Positions 1 to 10,625 of a stretch of 64,000 nucleotides of DNA are shown here, in pieces; the first letter of the stretch is position 1, and each line of letters begins with the position of its first letter. Below the pieces are notes generated by a model. It saw nothing but the letters and a program-made list of their open reading frames with translations, made no database searches and was not told the origin of the DNA. Origin of the DNA: Chloranthus sessilifolius (taxonomy: Eukaryota; Streptophyta; Magnoliopsida; Chloranthales; Chloranthaceae); the NCBI GenBank assembly GCA_021018995.1, contig CM037586.1, positions 146,548,060 to 146,612,059 of the forward strand, written 5' to 3'. The translations under genes and the position numbers were made by a program.

Positions 1-707
1 TTAGTTAGCTGTCTTTGTCTTTTCCGATAATGACAAATTTATCAATTTCTTTTTATAAAATGGCTAAGTGCTGGATATCAACAATCTACGAAATGGTTAA
101 GCTACTTGTGCTATTTTACTTTTTACCCAATAAGTTATGGGTTCAACTCTTCTCATGCTCCCCCTTTTTTTTATGTGTCGGTGTTGGTCATGGGTCGGGT
201 CATTTGCCTCATCGGGCAAAGTTGGCCCAGTGGATTCTCTGACCCCATTTGGATCGATTCGGATTTGTTTGACCGGATCCTTTATATATACAAATTTTTT
301 CTTATTAAATGACCCAACTTAAAACAACGATCTCGTGCTCGTTACAGTTCAATTTTTCGCAAATAACCTATCAATTTAGATCTATTTGAAGAGAGCTATC
401 TAATGAATCTATTTATTGAGATTGGTAACGTGCTAAAAAATGATAGGAAAGATTTAATGACAATTAAAGTGCTAAAAAATGCCACAATGTTATTAATTGG
501 GTTACTCGACCCCTGAGGTACGTTTTACTATTTAAGTTTTTTCTTTTTGTGTTTTATTTTCCTTTAATATGAATTTTCGTTAGCTTATTAATTACTTTTT
601 CAAATTATAAATAATAGAATGAAATATGCAGATATTCATAAGCTAGGAGCAATCATGATGAGAAATTTTAATTTCAGCCCTATTTTAGTATTTCAGGAAG
701 TACAAAA

Positions 708-775
<68 letters not shown>

Positions 776-1745
776 ATTATACAAAATTATTTATTATGCA
801 AAAACGACTAAAATTAAAAGAAAATTTATTAAATTTGAAAAAAATTCATTAATTTCACTAAAATTAATGAAATTTAGTAATTTCGGAGAAATCATCGAAA
901 TTTCGTTGAATGTTCTGTCCCAACTCCTTCGGTAAATTTTTGCATAATTTTGAAAAACGTTAGAAAAATTTGTCACTATTAGAGAAATGAGTATTATTTT
1001 ATTTTTTTAAAAATAAAATTTGTGACAAACTTTTTTTTAGAGATTAATATGAAGGGCTCCATTTTAGAAACTCGCGTTGGGCCTAAAATTTCAGGGCCGC
1101 CCTGAAGTCTTGGCTATAATTGTAGTCCTCTCTTACGAAAATATGAAGGAAAAATGTTTCAGTCGAAACATTCACCTTTAAACTTAAAGTTTGCTGTCGG
1201 GCATGACCAAAACTATATTGCGCGGAAGAAGATGCCGACGGAAAAGATGTTAATGGCAGCTAAAAAAGTGAAACATGCCACCATGCTCTAGACTTACTAG
1301 CGAAGAGAGTGATATATTTTGGTGGCTATAATGGTCCGGTTACTTCAAAACTATGATTTATTAGAGAGGCGCTAATTTTTGGTGAAGAGCACGCTACGTT
1401 TTGGTGAAAAGCACAGGCATAATTACCAAAATGGGATTGGAAATATAAAATTTTGCGGTATATGTCCTACTTACCAAAATAGTATTGGGAATATAAAATT
1501 TTGCAGTAATATACCAAAACAGAAAAGTTTTGTATAATCAGGATGCACCCTATCCTGGTGTCCTTAAAATCCGTGCATACTAATTCGAAATTCATGAATA
1601 TTCAAAATTTTGAACCCAAAAAATCCATGCAGTCCTGATTACGCAAAAGTTTTTGAAGTAGTTTAATAGTGCCAAACTTTTATAACATGAACCCTCTTTT
1701 CGCTAAGTGCCCAAAAGCACACTATAATTTTGGTGAAGAATTTGT
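1..1745. other. Gene-free AT-rich stretch
   Basis: Apart from the microsatellite at 713-772, I see no coding region. Around 1040-1100 there is a GGGCCGCCCTGA-type motif typical of short terminal-repeat elements, but no partner repeat was found. Short open frames here lack family features. Confidence 0.5.
713..772. repeat. (TA)n microsatellite
   Basis: About 60 bp of uninterrupted TA dinucleotides. Poly-Tyr/Ile reading frames across it are artefacts. Confidence 0.95.
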
Positions 1746-1754
1746 ATTTTGCAT

Positions 1755-1926
1755 AAGGATCAAAATTTTGGGTAAAATTTCGGCCGAAAATCGAAAATTT
1801 GGCTGAAATTTCGGCCGAAATTTTGGGTCCCATACAAAAATGACCGAAATTCCGGTCCATAGTTATCGTTTCGGTGGGGACCGAAACCGATAATTTCGGT
1901 CATTTCGGCCGAAATTTTGATCCTTG
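1755..1926. mobile_element. 172-bp palindromic MITE with 9-bp target duplication (Mutator/hAT-size)
   Basis: Flanked on both sides by ATTTTGCAT (1746-1754 and 1927-1935). The ends are inverted repeats, AAGGATCAAAATTTT and its complement closing in TTTTGATCCTTG, and the interior is packed with GGCCGAAATTTCGGCC-like palindromes. The 9-bp duplication fits Mutator-like elements. A second copy lies at 45250-45446. Confidence 0.8.
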
Positions 1927-1935
1927 ATTTTGCAT

Positions 1936-4540
1936 GACTTATATATGAAGGGACATTTGTTGTATAAGTTACCTCTTTAGGGTTGAAGGGGTATTTAGAT
2001 ATAGGAATAATTAGAGAAACATGCCTCAAAAACAAACTTTTTAGTAAAATGGCGCTTTCACGATTTTCTGATATTCTAAAATCAGTGAAAGCTTCATTTT
2101 TCTTAAACGTTTGAGGTCGAGTCTTTTTTGCTAAAACGTTTGTTTTTGAAGCTTTATTTTCTAAAGCGCCCATAGATATATAAGATTATAAGTTGTAACT
2201 ATATGATCTATAAGATGAGTTTAGAAAGGATTTTAAAAAATAAATCTAAAAGAGGGAGATTTTAGAAATTTTTCCTTTTCTGAAAAGGGAAAAGCAACTC
2301 ACTAAATTGGGATATTGGAGGTCGCATTGTCTTTCGTCAAATGTGTGACTTTATATGAATATCAGCATACTTAGATCTGTGATATTGGAGGTTGCATTGC
2401 ATTAAAAAAATATTTTTATGATGGTTGACTGATTACTTAATTACTTTTAAAATGATTGAATATTACCGCGTGTAAATTTCCAAATTTATTTTAACCATTT
2501 ATTTGACCCTTTGGTCAAACACTAGAGAGTTGTTTTTCAATACAACCTTTGACACCAATGAATCAAGTATTATGCCTTCGCATTAAGTAGCACACCCGGA
2601 TGGACGGGCACACTCATGAAAAATAGTGCTGTGTGTCATGGATTTATTGACTAATATCCATTTTACAAAAATGGTTAGTGACCCTATTCCAACACCCTCG
2701 GATTAAGATCCGATGAGTAACATCAGATATAGGTACACAAACAAACATTATTATTGTAATCCTTTTAAATTTGGAGGCCCTTGTATGAAAGAAATACGGT
2801 GCTAAAATGATCTGACAACATTAAAATATATATTTTTTATCCTACATCATTAATGTGGCTTTGAAGTACACAATGTGGCTCATATCTATGATTAATCCAA
2901 ATAGTCCAAATAGTAATCCATCTTGGTCACTTCTAAGCCAAAATCACACTTCAAATGGTGCACTTTAATATAAAACAATTAAAAAAGTTAATTTGCATAA
3001 TCATCTACATTAGCGTGCGCAGATCACATGCTTTAAATCACTCCTGTGAGTGTGGTTTTCTGGCCGACTGGAGTTCAAAATATATGAGCTATTACTTCAA
3101 TGGCTTGAATTGCTCAAATTTTAAACCTTTAATGGCATCATTTAAATGTCTATATGAAATTGGTGACTCTGAAGCCGATTAAAACTTAAGGGTACGTTTG
3201 TTTCGTTGTAATATGGACTGTGTAAAATGGAGAATGCATATAATTTTTTGATGACTAGATTACATGCATTATTCACTTTGCATGTAATATTTGGGTGTAA
3301 AATTTCCTTGTAAAATTCACTTTTTGATGTTTTTTAACATTACACCCAAAAGAACAACTTCTGTAATATATTTAAATTCATGTACAAAATGGACATTCCC
3401 CATTCATCGCTGCTAGTATCCGACTTCATCGAGCATGATCGGCAGTGGTGCAGCCATGACTCCCCTAATGATGGCTCTTTTAAAGATAGATTTGGCCAAA
3501 CTGGTCAGTTCTAAAAGTACCTTAAAGATTTTCATTTAATGATAGAGGGTCCTGGACCCCACCCATCAGATAACGTGGCTCTACCATTGATGATGGACAT
3601 GTCCGATGTAACATGAAAACATAGTGATGCAGTCTTCTGCGGCTTTAGATGGCACTATAAAGTTTATTTCCATCGCTTTACTCACAAGTCATCAATGGCA
3701 ATTTGGAATCATATAATATAAATAATTTTATCGAGATCTGTGCCACGTAAGACACCATCTAAGTCGTTTAATTTGTAGGTTAGAATATAAAGATCTTTCT
3801 TGCCTAAGTTCGACACGAAATGTGATCTTGATCATCTGATTTAACACAGTTAAAGACAATCAGCAGATTCATTGGTTGATTGTGTTAAATCGGTAATAAA
3901 CCATCCTATTTGAATGATGGTCGAAATAAGATGGTCATGAGCTGTCCTTTTTTAAAAATCGTAATAAAAAAAATATTTATAATTCTAGGAAGCGCCTCTA
4001 TACCAGAATACCTCGTTCATCCATCAAGTGGGCCAACCATTTCGCACTTACAATATGCATAATCCCCCAATTTGTCTATACAAATTTGTAAGCACACCAC
4101 ATATTGCAACCGTTATGTGCTGACTTTATGCCAGTCTAATGATGGTTATACCTAAGTACTTCTCTACAAACTAGAAGAACAAATGCCAACCAACAGACAG
4201 CTCACGATATTGATCAATTATTCTCAAAATAATACCAATACACCAAACATTCATCGAATGCTTGGTTGATAAATTACATTACACTTGGCAACACAACATG
4301 GTGCACATGGTAATAGTCCATGGCACTTGCATCTTTTTTTAATCGGTCCCATGACACATACATCACTTAATTGATCAGATCAAACAAGGGAGACACTCAT
4401 AGCAATGGTATGGTCATACAATATGATACTCATAGCAACAACCTGGTCATAGGGCTGAAATGCGAAGCAAAGCAAATACCTAAAGTTTATTTTATTAAGA
4501 AAAATAAAATAGAAGTGCAATGCAAGAGACATTTTTTTTA
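1936..4540. other. Gene-free stretch with dispersed repeat
   Basis: No supported gene. At 3186 a GGGTACGTTTGTTTCG motif after TTA looks like the end of a Harbinger-type MITE, but no second end was found. The segment at about 3480-3930 (GATCTTT...CTGATTTAACACAGTTAA) resembles parts of 15760-16000, 18360-18640, 58700-58960 and 60130-60450, so it is a family repeated many times in this genome. Confidence 0.45.
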
Positions 4541-4551
4541 CGATTATTTAA

Positions 4552-5306
4552 GTACTTTGATAAGATCTGCTTGAGATGAGAGATTGTAATCTTGATTTGT
4601 TCCAGAAGACAGAATGCCATCCACCATCTCTTCCTCACTCTCTGTGTCGTTGTTTTCATCTCTGTCATTCCTTTAAGTTAAGGGGAGAAAAAATGCTGAA
4701 AAATAAACAAATGAGGCAAGCAGCAATAAATGAACCATGGAAAACTTTAACAGGTTGTCTTCATACCCTGACCTCCTGAAGACGTAAAGATGGTTCTTCT
4801 ACAGAAGAGTTTTTCTTATTGCCAGCTACCGCGTTTTCACTTCTCATCTGCTAATGACATTGATGATTAAAAAAAAATATGAAGTACTTTATATATAAGG
4901 AAAACACGGAAATTATAATTACTTTTTTCCGTGAATCTGAAGCAAAAATTGCAACTTATGTTGCCTTGGGACCAAGGTCTTTGATAATATCCTTCAAACT
5001 CTGACAGCCAAAATAGATAAGGAAATAAATAATGCATACATAGAACAAAGATATGAGCAGATGGTAGTTCAATTTGGTTCAAAACAAGTCCACATGTTTT
5101 GACATTAACATTGGTTCAATTTTTTTTTTCTCATGGTCAAAGCAGTTGATTTGTTACTACTTGCTACTAGCATCTCTTTTTTTATTATTGTAAACTAGAA
5201 AATCATTAGCTTCTGTTTACAAATGTCCCCCAAATAAATTACCTTAAAAACTCCATCTTCTGCAATGAATCTTCTAGCTGCCAAAGTACCACCTCCAACA
5301 AGGAAG
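4552..5306 (-). pseudogene. Exon-like segments of an unrecognised minus-strand gene
   Basis: Three pieces look coding and are bordered by plausible splice sites. (a) 5306-5243, between a TTCCAG acceptor and an AAG|GT donor, reads FLVGGGTLAARRFIAEDGVF. (b) About 5010-4960, after CTGTCAG, reads SLKDIIKDLGPKAT then TAA. (c) About 4850-4552 has RSENAVAGNKKNSSVEEPSL, and further on DTESEEEMVDGILSSGTNQD continuing to a stop. Phases join cleanly between (a) and (b) but not between the two pieces of (c), so this may be a fragment, alternative exons or a decayed copy. No family recognised, and no further 5' exons could be seen through the repeats above 5450. Confidence 0.35.
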
Positions 5307-5462
5307 CTGGAATGGTGAAATATACCCTTCCTTCTCTGTATTCAGCAGAGTTATATATCAGATAGTTTTTCTAAATAGAAAGGAGCAATAAATATGATGC
5401 CAAATTCTTAAATGGCTACTGCATAATATAAAAAAAAACATAGTATTTACTGTAGAAAACAG

Positions 5463-5463
<1 letters not shown>

Positions 5464-5550
<87 letters not shown>
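5464..5550. repeat. (AT)n microsatellite
   Basis: About 87 bp of pure AT dinucleotides, one of the longest such tracts in the window. Confidence 0.95.
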
Positions 5551-5552
<2 letters not shown>

Positions 5553-5599
5553 GAGGAGAATAGAATATATATATTTCAAGCAAACACCCACTTCTGAAA

Positions 5600-6965
5600 T
5601 TTTTTAAAGAGTCCTAACACTTGAAGGGCATTAGTCATTTCGTGTCCTATTGTGGATTGAGATTTGAGTTGTTTTTTTTAAAGAGGCTCATTGACTGTGG
5701 ACATCAACTGATTGTGTATAATCTGAGTATCACTATCAGTTGATTGTGGACACCAACTATCTTAAATGGCAGTGATTCAAAAAATCTGACCATTCTCTAC
5801 TTGTGTATAAAAGAAGAACCCCAAAGCCAAAATCTGATGTGATTTTTGCACTTTTATATATGCTTGTGTATAAAGAAAATTTTGTATTCTCCACAGCAAA
5901 TTGTAGGTGTAGTATCAACTGATCATTTACACCAGCTGTTGTAAATGACTTTGATTCAAAAAATCTGAGCCATTTTTAAGATTATCTACATAAAGGAAGA
6001 ACCCAATTCTATTATAAACAGCTACAATGCTAAGACCTTCCCAATTAGAATTTGACATTGTCCCAATTGTAAATGGCTATGACTCAATTATCATGTTCAC
6101 ATCAGTTGTTTTAAATAGCTCTGATATCATCCAAATTTGTGTATAATAGCAAACTAAGATGGTCAAAAGCACTGGATGCTTGTTGACATCAACTGTTTTG
6201 CCATTTTTAAGATTATCTACATAAAGGAAGAACCCAATTCTATTATAAACAGCTACAATGCTAAGACCTTCCCAATTAGAATTTGGCATTGTCCCAATTG
6301 TAAATGGCTATGACTCAATTATCATGTTCACATCAGTTGTTTTAAATAGCTCTGATATCATCCAAATTTGTGTATAACAGCAAACTAAGATGGTCAAAAG
6401 CATTGGATGCTTGTTGACATCAACTGTTTTGAATGGCTTTGATTGAAAAAAATTTGTGTATAACAACAAAAATCTTGTGTTACGCAATCTGTTATACACA
6501 ATCAACTAAAAAATGACTCTAGTTTTAAATGGCCCCGATTCAAAAGGGTGGTCTAGGGCTCAACTCTAATTATGGTCTAGTGCTCAGCTGATTATTGACA
6601 TCAACTATTCTAAATGGCTCTGAATCTAAAAATCTTATGTATGCAAACTGGTATTTTTAAAATAAAGAAAAGGCTTGCTCCCATAATTATAAAAACAAAA
6701 AAAAAAACAGAGTCATTCTGATGCTACAAATCTGAGGCCCCCCAAAATTGTTGTTATTTTCTGTATAACAGCAATACGATCGGTTATACACAATCAAGCT
6801 ATGTTTTAAATGGCTTTGATGACCTTGAATTTCTGATATCATCCAATACGAGGCCCCCCAAAATTGCAAAAAATGTGTATTACAGCAATACAATATGTGA
6901 TTTCTGCTCAGCTGATTATTGACATCGGTTGTTCTAAATGGTTGTGATTCTAAAAATCTAAGCAA
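5600..6965. repeat. Decayed tandem-repeat field including a near-identical 231-bp duplication
   Basis: A loose unit of about 80-120 bp containing GACATCAACTGTTCTAAATGG followed by a GATTC...AAATCT stretch recurs through the region. Within it, about 5969-6199 and 6200-6430 are almost identical copies (period 231, marked by CTGATATCATCCAAATTTG at 6121 and 6352), a recent duplication in an old array. Open frames on the minus strand here are by-products. Confidence 0.75.
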
Positions 6966-7289
6966 TTCTTACAAAATTATAAAAAAAACTAAAAGATGGA
7001 GATCCTATTCTCATGCAAAAATATTCATCCTTGTATCTTGAAGCAGTCTGGGATACTAAAAAACTAAAAAAACTATTCAAATGTGCTACCAAATTCATAT
7101 GAGGTAAGAGTAAAATTTGACATGGATCAAATGCATGTTTTGGTAAATATATTCAAAGATGCATTTTCTGATAGTAAGTAAGATTTTGGGCACATTTTGA
7201 TAAAACTTCTTAAAATTTAAGTGCCCATAAACCACTCAAGGAAAGAGTAAAATCTGACATGAATCAAAACCTGTTGATACCTTACATAA

Positions 7290-7440
7290 AGGAGAACATT
7301 GGGCACACAGCCATCGTAGCTGCTACCAAAAGAAATTCATTCTTTGAGCACAGTTTTGGCTTCTTCAAGGTCGCCAATCTTCACCAATGAACCCGATTGT
7401 CAAGGAAATCCATTCTCGAACAATGATCCTGCATAATTTC
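7290..7440 (-). pseudogene. Pentatricopeptide-repeat-like coding scrap
   Basis: One frame reads LVKIGDLEEAKTVLKE, a stop, then ISFGSSYDGCVPNVLLY, with another stop shortly before. G-x-L-EEA...L-x-E(M)...G-x-x-PNV-x-x-Y is the 35-residue pentatricopeptide pattern of plant organelle RNA-binding proteins. Only about one and a half repeats are present, with two stops, so it is a remnant. The rest of 6970-8040 shows nothing else coding. Confidence 0.4.
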
Positions 7441-8056
7441 ACCAAAAGGGAAAATTAGAAATCCAAAGCATTTATTGCAAAATATTAAAGTAAATCAATA
7501 GTTTGAGGCTGTCTCATTTCCTCGGACTTCCTTGTAATTTATATTGATTTTGGAACCTCTCTCACAACTGAACCCAAATGAGTCGGGTTGATACCATCCT
7601 GAGTCGAACCAAAATAAATAATGGTTAGAAATTTATTTTTTTGGTTAATCATAGAAGTTATCTACCTTTTAGTTTTGGTTGATCTAGAAACAATGTGACT
7701 TTTTTTTATGACTACTATATTACACAATTCTGAATTATTGACAACTCGAAGCTATATAAAGCAAAACACAAGGAGGGAGGTTAACCAAGAGCTTGAAGTT
7801 GTCATGATCCTTAACTATTTGAAGAGAAATCCTTGAGGCTAATCAATGTATGGAAAAGATGAAAGCACAGACCACACGACATAAGGTTCAACATTACACG
7901 AAAGACAAAAAATAGGGATTTCGAGTTAAGTGCAAGAGTTCTAAAACTCGACTTAACAATGTTTTAAGCATAGTTCTAAAACCAAACTAAAGTCTCAGAG
8001 CGGATACAAAATATAAAATACTTTACTATTATATTGATCACAAAAGCTACTATTGT

Positions 8057-8394
8057 CTACAGGGTCACTGAAACGGATGCAGAGTCGTCATCGCTCTTGG
8101 AATCCAATTCAGAGTCTGAGGTATCATCTTCTTCTTCGTAATCCTCATCTTCGTCTTCGCTGTCCTCCTCTACTATGTCTTATTCTTCTTCCTCTTCCTC
8201 CTCGTCTTCATCTTTCTCGTCAGCTTCATCCGTAGGTTCTTCATCGGAATTGAGTACAGTAATAACTTCACTGGCATTGTCGTTGGCACTTGCGGACATG
8301 ACGTACGTCTCAACATCGATTACCTGTTGCGGATACGCACGTCTTGCCGGAATAATTGAGTTTGAAGCATGGGATTCTGCGTCATCGGCCATTT
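8057..8394 (-). pseudogene. Acidic Asp/Glu-rich ORF of unknown function, one in-frame stop
   Basis: From an ATG (MADDAESHASNSIIPARRAY...) the frame runs through a modest N-terminal part into an almost uninterrupted Asp/Glu/Ser tract. A TAA lies at 8180-8182; the same frame and composition continue to a TAG at 8057-8059 (TSDSELDSKSDDDSA). The bases just before the ATG (GATACAG) could be a splice acceptor, so it may be a 3' exon. Same strand as the Harbinger genes and the RHBD-like ORF upstream. I do not recognise a family; acidic tails of this kind occur in many nuclear proteins. Confidence 0.35.
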
Positions 8395-8642
8395 CTGTAT
8401 CATTATCATAATTGTCAAAACCATAATCAAGTGAATATACGATAAATGCAAAGTGAGGAAAAGAAAAATAGTAAGGAAATAACATAATATTTTCATTCAA
8501 ATACCATCTTCGCATTGAAATAAAGCAAGAGTACATATATTAAGCCGACAATCTTAATTTAGTCTTACAGCAACCCGCTCACATATAGAGCAACAAGAAA
8601 TACAATAGTAAAGAAAAATAACTTCGCCGCTAGTTTCCAAAA

Positions 8643-8885
8643 CTAGTCAGCTTCCTCCTTCCCAACTACATCCATTGCACATGGGCTTGGTATTCCATGG
8701 AATCTATTATATCGCTCAATAGCCTCATCAAGGGTGCGCACGGCAACATGACAAACGCTCGAGTATCCGTCTACTTGGACTTTAGCTTCCTCCCAAGTAC
8801 GATATATCCCGGGTCGTCGTCCAACGAAAACAACATAGTAGCGAAACATATGTTCACGACATATATATGGATGATAAGATGTCAC
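8643..8885 (-). CDS. Small protein with RNase H1 N-terminal / caulimovirus viroplasmin-like (RHBD) domain
   Basis: Open frame of 80 residues, in the same orientation as the Harbinger genes and 170 bp downstream of the transposase stop. Residues 15-63 read YYVVFVGRRPGIYRTWEEAK, then QVDGY, then LDEAIERYNRFHG. The Y-x-V...G+xPGIY-x-TW...QV-x-G(Y/F)...EA pattern is that of the hybrid-binding domain (Pfam Cauli_VI), known from RNase H1 N-termini and caulimovirus inclusion-body proteins, which binds RNA-DNA hybrids. The F-K pair that follows in many members is not evident (CHVAV instead). No RNase H catalytic domain is attached. A second Met at residue 13, next to the domain, is an alternative start. 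It could be a separate host-derived fragment, a third Harbinger gene, or one exon of a longer gene. Confidence 0.55.
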   Translation of the reverse strand: MTSYHPYICREHMFRYYVVFVGRRPGIYRTWEEAKVQVDGYSSVCHVAVRTLDEAIERYNRFHGIPSPCAMDVVGKEEAD

Positions 8886-9054
8886 CTTATATGAAATTAA
8901 TGCTAATTATGAAATCTATAAAATAGTGATACGTATAGTTTATCTCCATTTGTATGTGTACCAGTTGGTTAAATTTGTATGTGCCATGAAAATAAGTGAA
9001 CATTCTTCATTTTAAAGATAGTCTAACATCACATTACATACATGGTCCTACCTA

Positions 9055-10328
9055 TCACGGAGCACGCCCCTCCCATAGCGCATTTACGATGCTCTCGCGG
9101 AATTCTCGGGCAATCTCTCTTTCGGCCCTCATTTGTGATGCTCGAATTTCTGCATCAGTAACTATGTTGTCGTCATCCCAATCTAACTCTCTCTCGACCC
9201 GCCATTCTTCGAATACTGGATCGTGTTTGTGATAGGTGAGGATGAAATTGTGTAGCATGCAACATGCAATGACAATCTTCGTTTGAGTGAGTAAAGGGTA
9301 ACGAGCCTTGCACGTGAGGATTGGGAATCGTTGCTTCAGTGCACCGAACTCACGTTCTACCACATTCCTCAATTGAGAGTGAGATTGGTTAAACAATTCT
9401 TTAGGGTCGCGTGGTGGATTGGAGCTATTGAAATCTCCTAGGTGATAACGAACTCGCCGATAAGGTGCAATAAAGTTTATCATGTTAGCATATCCACCAT
9501 CCACAAGGTAGTATTTTCCAACGGGAACAGTCAACCTATTTTGAGGACGTGAGAGTGCATTCGCCAAAACTCGAGAGTCAGCAGCAGATCCCTCCCAACC
9601 CGCAAGCACGTATTGAAACCTCATGTCAAATGAAACTGTTGCAAGTACGTTCTGTGAGGTAAATTGCTTACGATTCCGATATCGCGGGTGGTCACGTTTT
9701 GGCACCCAAGCTGCAATTTGTGTGCCGTCAATAGCTCCTACACAATCCTTTAAATTTTAATTGTCGCTAGCTTAGTATTAGGAAAACACCTCGCTTAATT
9801 TTAAATTTATAACAAAATAATATCAATATCGAACTCTACCTTGAAATACGGAAAGAATCGTGGATCACGTTCTATCTGAGGTGGGAGAGCTCCATTGGCC
9901 GGGACCACAATATCGTGATGAAGCCGTAAAATAACATTTAAGACGGCATTAAAATATTCGCTAATTGTTGAGCCAGAGTGCTAAAATCGATTTTGCGTGA
10001 CGCGATTCTTCACGTTGTGAGGTAACGTAAACATAAAAACCACTACTTGTTCTTCCACTAACAAGTACCTTGTGTTATGGAGGAACCCCCTATCTCGCAA
10101 AGCCGAGCAGAGCTCCAAAAAAACCGGCACTCGCATTCGAAACAGATCAAATGGCGTGTGTCTCTGTCCGACAATAGTTTCTTACAGAAATTGGTGTCCA
10201 ATTAGTATAGAGGTATGCACGCGTTGTCTAGAACCGCATACCTGACTAATATAGTAGCAAGCTGCAAGCATTATCATGCCTTCAGCCATCATAATTGCGG
10301 CCTCTGTGTCATTGTCAACGGCATCCAT
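9055..10328 (-). pseudogene. PIF/Harbinger transposase (DDE_Tnp_4 nuclease), two premature stops in exon 1
   Basis: Two coding exons: 10328-9840, then 9747-9055, joined FPYFK|DCVGAIDG across a GT-AG intron; about 393 residues in all, the usual size for HARBI1-like transposases. Exon 1 carries the N-terminal region (RVHTSILIG, VQNRF-type helix block, SGSTISEYFNAVL). Exon 2 carries the DDE nuclease: first D in AIDGTQ, second D in YLVDGGYAN, E in VVEREFGALK. Exon 2 is fully open. Exon 1 has two in-frame stops, TAA at 10182-10184 and TAG at 9981-9983; at the second, relatives I recall read Q. The element is therefore probably dead, unless the first stop is bypassed by splicing at the adjoining GTAAGA. 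It lies just downstream of the Myb-like ORF1 on the same strand, the standard two-gene layout of this superfamily. Confidence 0.88.
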
Positions 10329-10365
10329 CGTGATACTACGTTCTAAATAAGTAAATAAAGTGCAG

Positions 10366-10622
10366 GTCATGTACCAGTTTAAACTACATGTACTATATTG
10401 TGTCAATATAAATCACAAAGAAAATATAGTAGTTGTGTATCACGGATGATACAATACGCTAGAAAGAACATAACAAAAACATCTTAAAAAATAAGTCATG
10501 TACCAGTTTAAACTACATGTACTATATTGTGCCAAAATAAATCATAAAGAAAATACAGTAATTCTGTATCACAGATGATACGATACGCTAGAAAGAACAT
10601 GACAAAAACATCTTAAAAAGCA
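10366..10622. repeat. 129-bp direct tandem duplication between Harbinger ORF1 and transposase
   Basis: Two copies, 10366-10494 and 10495 to about 10622, both beginning GTCATGTACCAGTTTAAACT. They differ at a handful of positions, so the duplication is fairly recent. It fills the space between the ORF1 stop and the transposase start, where the transposase promoter would be expected. Confidence 0.85.
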
Positions 10623-10625
10623 ATC

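Noticed and set aside
3186-3400. GGGTACGTTTGTTTCG after TTA, a possible Harbinger MITE end
   Set aside because: No inverted partner or matching duplication was found downstream.
8175-8411. Plus-strand Ser-rich frame
   Set aside because: It is the antisense of the Asp/Glu-rich minus-strand ORF; GAA/GAT codons read backwards as TTC/ATC and TCT/TCC.
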